Of a DNA stretch of 64,000 bases, positions 1 to 10,234 are shown in pieces. The position numbers and the translations under genes were made by a program. This stretch comes from Acidobacteriota bacterium (GTDB lineage: Bacteria > Acidobacteriota > Blastocatellia > RBC074). The notes under the pieces were generated by a model. That model had not been told where the DNA came from. It did no database searches and worked only from the letters and a program-made list of their open reading frames with translations. The stretch lies in contig JACPYM010000117.1 in NCBI GenBank assembly GCA_016196035.1, positions 124,001 to 188,000 of the forward strand, written 5' to 3'. Within the stretch, counting starts at the first letter, position 1. Every line of letters starts with the position of its first letter.

Positions 1-1
1 T

Positions 2-247
<246 letters not shown>

Positions 248-265
248 ACCAATGGCTGACAGCCA

Positions 266-315
266 AAACACGAAACGCGCGGGAAGCTGTGAGACCTCCC
301 GCGCGTTTCGTGTTT
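266..315. terminator. Bidirectional hairpin terminator between convergent genes
   Basis: A perfect 19-bp inverted repeat (266-284 with 297-315) encloses a 12-nt loop. It lies 18 bp after the kinase stop and 17 bp before the stop of the convergent FG-GAP gene. The outer ends of the stem are A-rich on the left and T-rich on the right, so it can work in both directions. Confidence 0.8.
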
Positions 316-332
316 AGGTTTTGCCTTCAGGT

Positions 333-3300
333 TTAACGTCTCACGCCATATACCACGCGCACCTCACCGGCATCAGCACGCCCGCCGTTGACGCTGGCAG
401 AACGCGGGATGCCCAACACCAGATCAGGCACGTCCGCCCCATTCAGATTGCCAAACGCCAAGCCTCCAGCGCCCAAGCGGTCGCCCGCATTGGCGCCATA
501 AATCGTCAAATCCGCCGCTTTGCTCGCCAGGTCATACGTGCTTGGCAATGAAGCGCGCGTACCCAAAATGAGGTAGGCCGCGCCTGATGGATCGCGCTTG
601 TCGCTGATGAGATCGGCACCCGGTGCGCCGATTACCAAGTCGGCAATGCCATCTCCATTGAAATCTCCGACAGCCAGATTGGTACCGAGCGCATCGGCAA
701 AGGCGTCGCCGGTGCGCCCGACGCCATAAATCACGGTGTTTTTCGCCTGCACCCCAGCGGCGCCGTAAAAGATAAAAACTTCGCCGGCATTTTGACGCGC
801 GTTGTTCTGTCCATCGCCGTTGGGCGCGCTCATAATCAAATCGGCATACCCGTCGCCATTGATGTCGCCCAGCGCGACCGCCGCGCCAAAGTTGTCGTTA
901 TCGCTGGTGCCTGACAGGAAGAAGGCGACATTCGGCACCGTCGCGGTTTTCGTGCCCGTCAGGCCGGCATTCCCTAAGACCAGATAAGCAAAACCAGCCG
1001 CGCGGGCAAAAGCGCCATTCGAAAATGGAGCGCCCGTGGCGAAATCGTCGTAATCATCGCCATTGAAATTGCCGACCGCCAGCGCACTGCCAAGCTGCCC
1101 GCTGCCCAGCAAAGTATCGCCCAGCAGCGTGTAGGTGGCTGCGGTTCTCGCCAGATCAAGCTCTTTGCTGAGCGCCGCGCCACCGGCAAACAGATAAACA
1201 GCCCCCGCATCCGTGGCAATCAGATCAGCCGCCAGGTCGGATTTCACATCCACACCGGGCGCGCCTATCAACAAATCCAGCGGGCCGGTTTTGCTGCGCA
1301 GATGCCCGGCGGCAACACTCGCACCTAATCTGTCACCGGCCTTGAGGCCATTCACCGTCAACCCCGCGATGCGTGTGATGATGGCAGCCTTGTTGGCATC
1401 CAAACCATCCGGCGGGAAAGGCCCAAACAGCGCGTAGACTTTGCCACAATCGCGCCGGTCAGTCGTATCCGCCAGCGGGGCACCCACGATCAAATCGGGT
1501 TTCCCATCACCGCTGATGTCGCCAATCGCCAAGCTCGCGCCGAAGGAATCATAAGAACGCTCGCCATACAGCGTGACATCCGGTTTCTGCTGCGCCAGAT
1601 CAAGCGTACCGCCCAGGCTCGCTTTGCCAAAAAAGACATAGACAGCGCCTGTATCGCGGCCCACGTCCTGCGTGCCGTTGTTGGCGAAAGGCGCGCCGAT
1701 GACGAGATCCGCAATGCCGTCGCCATTCAAATCGCCCGTTGCCACACTCGTGCCCGTGGCATCGCCCGCATCCAAAACATTGCGCGGCACCGGGCCATGC
1801 GCGCCGTAAATCGTGAGATCGCCCGGCTCCTTGCTCAGTTCACGTTGCGCGTCAAAGACCGTGATGCGCACATCCTTGCTTTCACTACTGCCATTGGTGA
1901 TGGCCCGGAAAGTGACGGTGTAACCGCCTGCTTGCGTATAGCCGGGCGTCCATTTGAATTGCCAGATGCCCGCGCTGGTCGCCGTCAGCGCCGCCCCCTC
2001 GGGCAAGTTGCTGGCCGTTACAGTGCTACCGGCTTGTCCTCCGGGAACGGCGACATCAAAGAGCAGCGATTGACCTTCGTTGACGGTTTGTGGGCCGGGC
2101 ACCGACAACGTCGGCACGTCCAGGATCGTGATCTTAACCTCTTTCGTGTCGCTCAAGGGCGGCGTGCCATTGTCGGCAACTTTGAAGGTGACGGTGTAAT
2201 TCCCCGCCTGTGTGAAGCTGGGCGTCCATTTGAATTGCGCGCTGGTTGGCGTAGTCGCAGACAAAGTCGCGCTGGCGGGCAAATTCGTTCCCGTGATCGT
2301 CAGCGTTTGCCCCTGATCTACATCCGTGGCGGTCAAGTTGATCACCAGCGGTTGCCCTTCATTGCTCGTGACCGCCGCAGGCGCGCTTAGCACGGGCGCG
2401 TCGTTCACCGGTTTGACCGTAATGACCACGGCCGCCGCCGCGCTATTCACGCTGCCGTCATTGACCACAAAGGTGAAGATGTCCGAACCATTGAAATTCG
2501 CATTCGGAATGTAAGTCAGATTTGGCGCGGTGCCGCTCAGCCCGCCATTCAACGGCGGCGTGAAAATCCTGTAAGTCAGCGGATTATTATCCGGATCAGT
2601 GCCGGTCAATTTGATCGTCAACGGCGTGTCTTCATCGGTCACCAAATCCAGACTATTGGCCGTGGGCGGACGGTTTTGATCTACTACGGAAACCGTCAGG
2701 TTATGTACGGCGGTGCCTCCCTGTTTATCATCAGCCGTGATCGTCAACGAGAAGGACCCACGCGCGGGCGGCGTCAATCGCAAAAGATAAGCATTGGCGT
2801 TAACGATTGTGCCGGTCCCTTGCACCTTGATCAACGAAGCCCAACTCGCGCCCATCACCGTCGCCGAAATTTGCTGCCCGGGATCGGGATCGGAAATCAC
2901 CAAGCCAATGTCGGAGGTCTGCGTCACCGGAATCTCGACCTTTGGCGGGGCCAGAATCACCGGCGCACGATTGACAGACTCGCTGGGCAGGTAAGTCGGC
3001 TCGACTTTTGTAATGCTGCCAACCTCGACCTTGGCATCGGAACTTTGCGCCCGTGCCACGCGCCCGCTGGGCAATCTGTAAGTGACATCCACGGTGATGT
3101 TTTCGCCTGCGGTGGCCGGAACATTGGGCAGGATATAACTGCCATTGCCATCGGTTTCGGCTTCCTGACCACGCGCCTTGACGTTGGCCTTGCTAACCGG
3201 GTCAGCATGATTGCCAACGATTTGGCCACTCGCATTTACGCAGCACAAAACCTGTCCTTGCACCGTCGTCGAAGCGTTGGGAGACGGTCTCGCCGAAGCT

Positions 3301-5333
3301 TGCGCCGCAAAATAGATATTCGCTTCCTTGACATCACCTGACCCGGTTTCGAGATACTTGCCGTCGGATGAGATCGTAATCTTAGCCCCTTCAACTTCCG
3401 CAAAGCGGCCGATACTACCGCTACTGTCATAACGGTAAAGCTTCAGGCTCGCTCCCACAGCACGGCCATCATTCGGGAAAACCAGTTTCGCGCCCTCCGG
3501 AATTTTGGTATCAAACGGCGTGATCTGCACGATGCTCGTGCTGTACACCCCCGTCGGCAGATCCACGGGCGTCCGGCCATTCTGCACCGGGGTCAAGTAA
3601 ATCTTCCCGCTACCGCTGCCATCGGGAAAGACGGGTTTGGCGTTTGCGGCGACTTGCAGACTGAAATTGCCGGTTTGGATATTCGTGGTGGGCGGCTGTG
3701 GTGTAGGTTGTTGTTGTTGCGCCGAACTCGCCACCCGCAAATTGCTTCCGCCCGCAGTTGCCGCTGAACCAGAACCAATGGTGCTGCTCGACCCGGTGGC
3801 TTGTTGCAAGGCAATCGCACTCGCAAATTTGTTATCACGATTGGCCGAAGCGACGATCTTCATTGTCAGCTTCGGATAGGGCGGTTGCGTGGGAATCAAA
3901 TCACCATCAATAAAAACGGAATGCGCCGTGGCCGGCACATCCGCCAGCACAAACGTACCTTCGGCGGAAGTCGTAGTAGAAGCGCCATTCGAGAGGCGAA
4001 CATTGACACCCACCAACGGTTGGCGATTGGTATTTTCGATGATTCCACTGATCGAAGTGACAATGGGTACGACGCTAGTACTGACGCCTTCACCATTGGG
4101 CGTGGCAACTTTGACTGTGCCGGTCTCGACGCCAAAAGGTACCACCACTTCCAACCTGGTAGGTGTGGCAGTCATAACTTGGGCTTCGGTGGCGCCAGGG
4201 CCGATATAAACTTTATTGGCGGTTTTATCCGAAGAAAATCCTGAGCCAGTGATAATAAGACTCTTTCCAGCCACAGCTTGACCACCAATTCCATCTTGTG
4301 GGGTCAGGCTCATGATCTGCGGCGTGGTAGGTCCGGTGCCATTACCGGCAATCTCAATCTCAACTAAGTTCGAGGAACCGAAGCCAGTTGCTGAAACAGA
4401 AACGCTAATTACACCTCTGCCCAAGAGAGTACGGGGGACTTTGACATTAAGTTGATCAACACCGACTAGGCCCCCTTGAGCACCGGCAAAGTCTGGGGGA
4501 ATCTGTTCTCCGCCAATTAACACACTGATATTTTCTCTTGCTGGCGGATCAAAATAACGTAGCCCAGTCATGTAAAGGATGAGATAGACTTGGTCAGTTG
4601 TCGGCCCTAAATCTATTGGCTTAGTTATAAAGCGACCAGACCCCGTATTAAACTGAGCTGTCGTCTCAAAGGATTGGGTTCCATTGCTTCTTGCCCGCAA
4701 AAACACCGCTGCGGCTGCCCCGCGCCCATTGCCATTTGCTGAGAAAATGCCAGGTGTTACCTGCACAACTTGGATGGTTCCGTTTGAAACGGTGCCATCT
4801 CCGGAACGGATCACGACATTCGCTGTCCCGTAAAGGGTCGTCGAAGGAATCGCATAATTAACTTGGCCCGCCGACACAAAAAACAAACCCGCTCGCACTC
4901 CATTTACTTCCACTGTCGTTCCCCCGAGTTGCGTGGGCAACGGTGTTGTAGTTGCCGAAGCATTCTGTGTGGCAAGACCCGCTCCAAAAGAAGCCACAAT
5001 CGAATCAGGTGCCGCTCCGGCTTCAAAACTTGCCGCCGACACCGTCGCTACGGCATTCGCGTTAATATCAACCGCCAGCCTGCCAGGTAGAGCGGCTGTT
5101 GCGGCCAGGTTGCGCACCGCTTGAACGAAAGTCTTTTTTGTCTCACGAAACTGTTGGCTGAGCGGCTTAGGCCAAGAGGCTGGCGCGGCAAGGCTCAAAC
5201 CGAAAGCACTAATGGCGAGCGACAACGCGACGAAACCCAAAGTAATTATTTTTGAGGCGTGACGCGCTTGACGATTCAGCACGGCGGCACGGAGCTGTCG
5301 AACTAAAACTGATGCAAAGCGCGCGATACGCAT
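333..5333 (-). CDS. Giant secreted FG-GAP / TIGR03437 / Ig-like repeat protein
   Basis: This is a 1666-residue exported protein. The ATG at 5333 is preferred over one 24 bp upstream because a GGGAGG ribosome-binding site sits just before it. A hydrophobic segment at about residues 30-50 ends in AAPA and looks like a signal peptide. The order of domains is a TIGR03437-type domain (about 95-330), an IPT/TIG domain (335-425), a carboxypeptidase-regulatory-like domain (425-490), a second such domain (690-770), three Ig/cadherin-like domains (880-1165) and seven FG-GAP repeats to the C-terminus. The FG-GAP repeats contain Ca-binding-like GDxNGDG motifs followed by LVIGAP, as in integrin-type beta-propellers. 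No C-terminal sorting signal is visible. The role is probably surface adhesion or ligand binding, which is an inference. TIGR03437 domains are characteristic of Acidobacteriota. Confidence 0.88.
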   Translation of the reverse strand: MRIARFASVLVRQLRAAVLNRQARHASKIITLGFVALSLAISAFGLSLAAPASWPKPLSQQFRETKKTFVQAVRNLAATAALPGRLAVDINANAVATVSAASFEAGAAPDSIVASFGAGLATQNASATTTPLPTQLGGTTVEVNGVRAGLFFVSAGQVNYAIPSTTLYGTANVVIRSGDGTVSNGTIQVVQVTPGIFSANGNGRGAAAAVFLRARSNGTQSFETTAQFNTGSGRFITKPIDLGPTTDQVYLILYMTGLRYFDPPARENISVLIGGEQIPPDFAGAQGGLVGVDQLNVKVPRTLLGRGVISVSVSATGFGSSNLVEIEIAGNGTGPTTPQIMSLTPQDGIGGQAVAGKSLIITGSGFSSDKTANKVYIGPGATEAQVMTATPTRLEVVVPFGVETGTVKVATPNGEGVSTSVVPIVTSISGIIENTNRQPLVGVNVRLSNGASTTTSAEGTFVLADVPATAHSVFIDGDLIPTQPPYPKLTMKIVASANRDNKFASAIALQQATGSSSTIGSGSAATAGGSNLRVASSAQQQQPTPQPPTTNIQTGNFSLQVAANAKPVFPDGSGSGKIYLTPVQNGRTPVDLPTGVYSTSIVQITPFDTKIPEGAKLVFPNDGRAVGASLKLYRYDSSGSIGRFAEVEGAKITISSDGKYLETGSGDVKEANIYFAAQASARPSPNASTTVQGQVLCCVNASGQIVGNHADPVSKANVKARGQEAETDGNGSYILPNVPATAGENITVDVTYRLPSGRVARAQSSDAKVEVGSITKVEPTYLPSESVNRAPVILAPPKVEIPVTQTSDIGLVISDPDPGQQISATVMGASWASLIKVQGTGTIVNANAYLLRLTPPARGSFSLTITADDKQGGTAVHNLTVSVVDQNRPPTANSLDLVTDEDTPLTIKLTGTDPDNNPLTYRIFTPPLNGGLSGTAPNLTYIPNANFNGSDIFTFVVNDGSVNSAAAAVVITVKPVNDAPVLSAPAAVTSNEGQPLVINLTATDVDQGQTLTITGTNLPASATLSATTPTSAQFKWTPSFTQAGNYTVTFKVADNGTPPLSDTKEVKITILDVPTLSVPGPQTVNEGQSLLFDVAVPGGQAGSTVTASNLPEGAALTATSAGIWQFKWTPGYTQAGGYTVTFRAITNGSSESKDVRITVFDAQRELSKEPGDLTIYGAHGPVPRNVLDAGDATGTSVATGDLNGDGIADLVIGAPFANNGTQDVGRDTGAVYVFFGKASLGGTLDLAQQKPDVTLYGERSYDSFGASLAIGDISGDGKPDLIVGAPLADTTDRRDCGKVYALFGPFPPDGLDANKAAIITRIAGLTVNGLKAGDRLGASVAAGHLRSKTGPLDLLIGAPGVDVKSDLAADLIATDAGAVYLFAGGAALSKELDLARTAATYTLLGDTLLGSGQLGSALAVGNFNGDDYDDFATGAPFSNGAFARAAGFAYLVLGNAGLTGTKTATVPNVAFFLSGTSDNDNFGAAVALGDINGDGYADLIMSAPNGDGQNNARQNAGEVFIFYGAAGVQAKNTVIYGVGRTGDAFADALGTNLAVGDFNGDGIADLVIGAPGADLISDKRDPSGAAYLILGTRASLPSTYDLASKAADLTIYGANAGDRLGAGGLAFGNLNGADVPDLVLGIPRSASVNGGRADAGEVRVVYGVRR

Positions 5334-5667
5334 AGGGACCTCCCAACAACGATTCATAAATGCCTATGGATAAATGGAAAGGAACGACGAGCTGCGGATT
5401 GTGCTCTCTGACTTGCGCCAACGGGGGAAAACCGATGTAACCAACAAGCGTGTTTTGCGTTGGGTGGCAACGCTGGGCAACAACACAAAGCGGTCAGTAT
5501 TCGGGGAAACAAGGCTTCCGCCAAATCAACCTTACCCTTCACCTTATTGAATTACAAAAGCGGGGTACCGGCTGTCCGGTGCGAGCCAGAGAGTATCGCG
5601 GAGCGGCTCTTCGATGCAACTAATAAGCGTTGGGTTGGCAAGTCTTAAGAAATGTGATTGCGGATGG
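5334..5667. other. Intergenic region upstream of the FG-GAP gene
   Basis: This stretch contains no credible gene. It must carry the promoter of the minus-strand FG-GAP gene, but I see no convincing -35/-10 pair. Small open frames here lack ribosome-binding sites and recognisable motifs. Confidence 0.5.
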
Positions 5668-5701
5668 GAAAAAATTTGGGGCTAGCCAGTGGGCTAACCC
5701 C
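5668..5701 (-). terminator. Intrinsic terminator of the DUF1800-DUF1501 operon
   Basis: A 10-position stem with one mismatch (5678-5687 with 5692-5701) closes a 4-nt loop. On the minus strand it is followed by AAATTTTTT. It lies about 50 bp after the DUF1501 stop codon, in the right orientation to end that operon. Confidence 0.8.
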
Positions 5702-5751
5702 TTCAATGAATCTTTTAGCTAGCGGATGAACATTGTTTCAACGCATCAGGC

Positions 5752-7014
5752 TCAACTCTTCAGCAAGCCCTTGAAGTTGGCCGGATTGACTTGATAGCTC
5801 GGGAAAATCGTATTCAGGCTGGTCGCCCCCAGATGTGACTTGGCGACCTCTGCAAAGACATCGCGAAAATCTGTTGTCACCGCCAAATCGCGGCCTTCAT
5901 ACAATTGCTCGGTCTTCAAACCCGGCCACTTGCCATAGACTTTACCGCCTTTGACATTGCCGCCTAGCATAAACATCGCACTGGCGTGACCGTGATCAGT
6001 GCCGCGATTGCCGTTTTCTTTGGCCGTGCGCCCGAATTCGGTCATCGTCAGAATGACGATTTCATCGGCGCGGTCTTTGAGATCAGCATAAAGCGCCGCG
6101 ATGCCCTGCCCGAATTCGGTCAAACGCCCGGCCAATTGGCCCTGCGCCGACCCCTCGTTCACATGCGTATCCCAACCACCAATGTCGGCAAAGGCGACTT
6201 CCAATCCGATATCCGATTTGATGAGTTGGGCAAGTTGTTTCAAGCGGTCGCCGTAAGGGCCGCGTGGATAGTTCACGCCCGCCGCCGGCTGATATTGATT
6301 GGGGTTGACCTGCTTCAGCAACTTGACGGCCTCGAAGGTTTCGTGCCCGGTACCACGCAAAGCCTCGCTGGCGGCTTGTGCATACATCGCCTCGAATCCA
6401 CCCTGCACAGCCTTGGCGTCACCGTTTCCAGTGCGAATGCCAAAGTCGTTCAGGTTGTTGATAGCAAGGGCGGGTGCTTTGCCTTGCATCATGCGCGGCA
6501 TATTCGCGCCCATTGCCACGGCCCGGAAGGGCGTCGCCTTCGCATCAGCTTTGCTTTGCAAGTAGCGGTTGAGCCAGCCATCGGTCGTACTCTTCACGCC
6601 AGGGGTCGCGGACTCCATGTAATCCTGCGCATCGAAATGTGAGCGCGTAATGTCGGGCGAACCGACCGCGTGGACGATGGCCAATTGTCCGGCGTCATAA
6701 ATGGGCTTGAATGACGCCAGTGCCGGGTGCAGGCCAAAATGCCCATCCAAATCAAGCGCCGCGTTCGGCTCGCCAACTTTGGGACGCGGAATGGCGATGG
6801 TTGGACGCAGGTCGTAATACTCCTGCTCGGCGTAGGGAACAACGACATTCAATCCATCCATCGCGCCACGTTGAAAAAGGGCGATCAGAATTTTGCGTTT
6901 TCCTTTCGTCCCCGTTTGCGCCAACGTGCGCGTCAAGAACGAAGGGGAATTCACCGCCACGCTAAAGCTCGCCATCGCGACGCCGCTACTTTTCAGGAAA
7001 AATCTTCTGTTCAT
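5752..7014 (-). CDS. DUF1501 domain protein with Tat signal
   Basis: This 420-residue protein begins with a twin-arginine signal (NRRFFLKSS, then a hydrophobic stretch ending near LAQ), so it is probably exported folded. The body matches DUF1501, an alkaline-phosphatase/sulfatase-superfamily fold: GAMDGLNVVVPY near the N-terminus, DITRSHFDAQDYMES, a central DIGGWDTHVNEGS and a C-terminal TMTEFGRTAKENGNRGTDHGH motif that may bind metal. An AAGGAGAG site precedes the ATG. It lies 33 bp after the DUF1800 gene, and the two families are almost always paired in Planctomycetes, Acidobacteria and Proteobacteria. The biochemical function of the pair is not established. The terminator at 5668-5701 ends the operon. 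Confidence 0.93.
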   Translation of the reverse strand: MNRRFFLKSSGVAMASFSVAVNSPSFLTRTLAQTGTKGKRKILIALFQRGAMDGLNVVVPYAEQEYYDLRPTIAIPRPKVGEPNAALDLDGHFGLHPALASFKPIYDAGQLAIVHAVGSPDITRSHFDAQDYMESATPGVKSTTDGWLNRYLQSKADAKATPFRAVAMGANMPRMMQGKAPALAINNLNDFGIRTGNGDAKAVQGGFEAMYAQAASEALRGTGHETFEAVKLLKQVNPNQYQPAAGVNYPRGPYGDRLKQLAQLIKSDIGLEVAFADIGGWDTHVNEGSAQGQLAGRLTEFGQGIAALYADLKDRADEIVILTMTEFGRTAKENGNRGTDHGHASAMFMLGGNVKGGKVYGKWPGLKTEQLYEGRDLAVTTDFRDVFAEVAKSHLGATSLNTIFPSYQVNPANFKGLLKS

Positions 7015-7047
7015 TGCTTTGCTCTCCTTTCGTCCAGTTTGACCAAG

Positions 7048-8937
7048 CTATTGTCGTTGAAACTCCGGCGAACCCAAAAGTAAGCCGACGATTTTCGCGG
7101 CGTCTGTTGCCGGTTCCGCTGCGGCTGAACGATTGTTCATCGCCACTTGGGTTTCGCTCAAGCTCTTGTCAATCGTCGCCCGCGTTTGCGCTGAGACTTC
7201 CCCACGTAAGAGCACCTTCGCGTAATAATCAACCAACTGCGCTTGCGAGTTCAGCGGCGCACTCGGTGCCAGCTTGCTCAGGTCAACCCGCGTGCCGACG
7301 ATGCGATTGGCGCTCAAGGCCAGCGCGAAGTTCATACGCTCAAGCAACGCACCTGTATTCACCCACTGCTCCGACGTGTCGGGGTAACCAGTCGGCGGTT
7401 GCATCAAAAACAGCCCTTCACCCATTTGCGCCAGCCAGCGATGGAATTGCGGGTTGCCGTTGGTTTCGGCCCCCAAAGCGCGGACAGCGCTGACAGTCAT
7501 TTCAAACGGCGTCTTGATCTTCGTGCGGTAAACCTCTGGCGACCAGAATCCGGGAGCGCTGAACATGGTCTTCAAGACCTCGCGGATGTCGCCTTCGGTT
7601 TTCTGAAAGGTCTGCGCCATTTTGTTCACCAGCGCCGGTGGCGGGTTGTCGGCCACGAACTTGCGCGCCAGTTTGGTCGAGATGAACTTGGCCGTCGAAG
7701 GCTGCGTTGCCAGTATGTGAATTACAGCGTAGCCATCCTGCACACCACCACCCGCCGGAATCTTTTTGCCCAAGACCGTTTTCTCACCATCGTCGTGCAT
7801 GAATTTGCTGAAAAAGAACTCTGCTCCAGCCCGCGGAGTGCGCAGCGTCCAGCCGGTAAAACAGCGCGCCACTTCCTGCACGTCCTTTTGCGTGTAGCCG
7901 CCATCCACACCCAATGTATGCAATTCCATGATTTCGCGCGCGTAATTTTCGTTGATGCCGCGCGGCATGCGTTTGGGCTGTGGCTTAACTTGGGGATTTT
8001 GCTGGTTCTGTGCATTGCGTTGTGTCATCACTTCGCGCATTTGTTTTAGACGCTGCCGGTCAATTTTGGTCAAATCCCCATCGCTCCGCATTTGACGTAA
8101 TTCGTTGCGGTTGTTAAAGGCAGGCATTTTCATATTCGGAGACGCGCTCTGCCAATTGTCCAGATACCAAAGCATCGCCGGGCTTTCCGCTGTCGCCTTA
8201 AGCAGGTCTTCAAATTTGCCGAACACGCGCGGGCGAATCGTGTCGCGTTCATAGGCAGTCGTCAGTACGCGGTCGGCCCCCTTCTGCATATAAACATTGA
8301 AGTGATTGAACCAGAAATCAGTCATGACTTCCTGCAATTGCCGCTCGCTGTACACCGCGCGTTGGATCTTGGCCGCCTGCGTTTCGGCGATCAGTTGCTG
8401 GCCGGGCTTATAACCGGCTTCCGCCAATACGCGCCTGGCCTCACGCCGGCGCGCATTGCCATCTTTAGCCTGTTCATTTGCCTTATCGGGCGTCATCTGG
8501 TCGGCGTTCGCTTGCCCACCTTTCATATCGGCAATGTCCAAGCCACGTGCTTTTAAGGTGGCTGCCAATACTTGTTGCGGGGGGTAGTACGTCTGCGCCA
8601 ATTCACTATTGCTCAAGCGCTGGCTTTCGATGTTTTTGAGCTTCTGTTCCAAGGCTTGATCGTCAAGGCGTTCGGGATTCAATTGCGCATCCAGATATTT
8701 CTGCCAGCCCATTTTCAGCACGCGTTCGACTTCGCCGGGGCGTGGGCCAAAGCTGGCGCGATCCAGCAGGTGCAACACTTTTTGCTCCACTGTCAGAGCT
8801 TTGGCATTTACATTGACGGGTTTGTCTTTACCCCTTTGCTTCATCTCCTGGGCAAGCCCGAACGATGGGCCACAGGCCAGCAATCCAATCAGCAAATAGG
8901 CGCCATATCTTCTTAGCTCTCTGGTTCCTTTCGGCAT
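7048..8937 (-). CDS. DUF1800 domain protein (secreted)
   Basis: The ATG at 8937 is chosen because GGAGAG lies just upstream, giving 629 residues; another ATG 33 bp upstream lacks such a site. An N-terminal hydrophobic segment (about residues 10-30, ending GLAQ) is a signal peptide. The family core is clear: LLDRASFGPRPGEVERV near residue 65, a central NENYAREIMELHTLGVDGGY followed by VARCFTGWTL, and a C-terminal MQPPTGYPDTSEQWVNTG segment. Between them is a charged Gln/Lys-rich linker. DUF1800 proteins are found with DUF1501 proteins, as here (33 bp downstream), and are probably exported together. Their activity is unknown. Reduced spacing and shared direction support a two-gene operon. Confidence 0.93.
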   Translation of the reverse strand: MPKGTRELRRYGAYLLIGLLACGPSFGLAQEMKQRGKDKPVNVNAKALTVEQKVLHLLDRASFGPRPGEVERVLKMGWQKYLDAQLNPERLDDQALEQKLKNIESQRLSNSELAQTYYPPQQVLAATLKARGLDIADMKGGQANADQMTPDKANEQAKDGNARRREARRVLAEAGYKPGQQLIAETQAAKIQRAVYSERQLQEVMTDFWFNHFNVYMQKGADRVLTTAYERDTIRPRVFGKFEDLLKATAESPAMLWYLDNWQSASPNMKMPAFNNRNELRQMRSDGDLTKIDRQRLKQMREVMTQRNAQNQQNPQVKPQPKRMPRGINENYAREIMELHTLGVDGGYTQKDVQEVARCFTGWTLRTPRAGAEFFFSKFMHDDGEKTVLGKKIPAGGGVQDGYAVIHILATQPSTAKFISTKLARKFVADNPPPALVNKMAQTFQKTEGDIREVLKTMFSAPGFWSPEVYRTKIKTPFEMTVSAVRALGAETNGNPQFHRWLAQMGEGLFLMQPPTGYPDTSEQWVNTGALLERMNFALALSANRIVGTRVDLSKLAPSAPLNSQAQLVDYYAKVLLRGEVSAQTRATIDKSLSETQVAMNNRSAAAEPATDAAKIVGLLLGSPEFQRQ

Positions 8938-9480
8938 AATTCTCTCCATAGTTTCAAAGGTAGACGGCAAAGATACCGCTACTTACCCTGATATACGATT
9001 TAATGCGAATGACGAACGGTTAGAGATCAGTGGTGTTGGTTTGGTCGGGAAAGATTCTAGCGCGGCAGGTTGAAAAGCTGGCAAGTAAAACAATGGCATT
9101 AATGTAAGAACGGCTGCCTAAACTCGTAAGGCCTCCCCCAAGAACCATACGAACTAAGACAGCCGTTCTAACTCGTCTACGGCATCAGTGCTAGCAATCC
9201 AGCCAGCGCCTTGATGTTCCCCAACATCATCCGTAGTAAGAGCATTACGTAAACTGAAGCATTGCTTGTCGGGCAGCTATATTGCAACGACCATACCACT
9301 CATCAAATCCCTGAAGACATTTCTACTTTTGACTTCTAAACTATTGTTTTCACAAGAGTAATTTTCCAACTTGAAGATGTTTCTAAATCGGCTCAGGAAC
9401 TTTCGCAGAAGACAGTTGCAACAAAACACTACAATTAAACTCAACGTCTGCATTTTTTCTGTCCACTTGGCATTACAACG
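8938..9480. other. Intergenic region, no gene seen
   Basis: This 543-bp gap separates the nth operon from the DUF1800 operon, both on the minus strand. It is more AT-rich toward 9300-9470. Apart from the imperfect inverted repeat at 9104-9172 I see no gene, RNA or convincing promoter. It should contain the promoter of the DUF1800 operon. Confidence 0.5.
9104..9172. repeat. Imperfect 24-bp inverted repeat
   Basis: The arms 9104-9127 and 9149-9172 match at 19 of 24 positions, with an AGAACGGCTG core, and enclose 21 nt. It may be a terminator-like structure downstream of nth or a small interspersed element. There is no T-tract on either strand close to the stem. Confidence 0.45.
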
Positions 9481-10179
9481 TTAAAGAACCGCTTGTCCAA
9501 AACGGCAATGTTCGATCAGGCAGCATTGCTTGCATTGCGGATTACGCGCATGACAAATGCGCCGTCCGTGCAAAATCATATTGATGTGTAACGCATAGTG
9601 CTTACAGTCTGGTACCCATTGTTCCATCCGTCTGTGCCCCTGTGTATCACTGCCCTTTTCGGGAATCAGTCCTAACCGCCGGGCAATGCGAAAAATATGC
9701 GTATCCATAGGGAAAACCGGCTGTTTGCAGGCAAAAAGCAAAACACATGCGGCGGTTTTTGGCCCTACCCCCGGCAAGCTTGTCAAAAAGTCTCTGGCTT
9801 CTTCGATAGGTGCGGTGTGTAAAAATGACAGACTCAGTTTTCCGACGCGCGTTTTAACTTCATTCAGGAGATTTTTGATCACCACGGATTTGACCTGCGC
9901 CAATCCGCCCAGTTTGATGGCGGCTTCGATCTTTTCCGGGCGGGCGCGCCGCACGGCCTCCCAATCTTTGAAGCAGGCTTTCAAATTCGCGAAGGTGCGC
10001 TGGCTATTTTGGTTGGTGGTAGCTTGGGAAAGGATCGTCCCAATGAGTTCATCAAGCGGATCATCGGTGCCGTCGTTGCGGGGAAAGCCATAAACGGCTT
10101 CCAGGTTTTGCGTGACGTATTTGAGTTGCTGGCGTTTCTCAGCAAGCTCCGCCGGTTCAACCGCGATCTGCACTTTCAT
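9481..10179 (-). CDS. nth: Endonuclease III (HhH-GPD DNA glycosylase/AP lyase)
   Basis: The protein removes oxidised pyrimidines and cleaves at the resulting abasic site in base excision repair. The helix-hairpin-helix LPGVGPKTAACVLLF contains the expected catalytic lysine, and MDTHIFRIARRLG contains the catalytic aspartate. A C-terminal iron-sulphur loop is present as C-x6-C-x2-C-x5-C (from CHARNPQC to HC). The start is uncertain: the ATG at 10179 gives 232 residues, while a TTG at 10257 gives 258 and would overlap the zinc-ribbon gene by 23 bp. Neither has a clear ribosome-binding site, so coupling to the upstream gene is likely. It is the last gene of a tlpA-like, zinc-ribbon, nth run. Confidence 0.92.
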   Translation of the reverse strand: MKVQIAVEPAELAEKRQQLKYVTQNLEAVYGFPRNDGTDDPLDELIGTILSQATTNQNSQRTFANLKACFKDWEAVRRARPEKIEAAIKLGGLAQVKSVVIKNLLNEVKTRVGKLSLSFLHTAPIEEARDFLTSLPGVGPKTAACVLLFACKQPVFPMDTHIFRIARRLGLIPEKGSDTQGHRRMEQWVPDCKHYALHINMILHGRRICHARNPQCKQCCLIEHCRFGQAVL

Positions 10180-10234
10180 TTCGATCAGTGTTTGGGTGGT
10201 CTGCGCGCCGCCAGGCAAATGTTTCGGAGATGCC

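Noticed and set aside
9180-9245. A 17-codon minus-strand frame beginning MMLGNIKALAGLL
   Set aside because: Too short, no ribosome-binding site, no stop-to-start context; similarity to known short peptides could not be supported.
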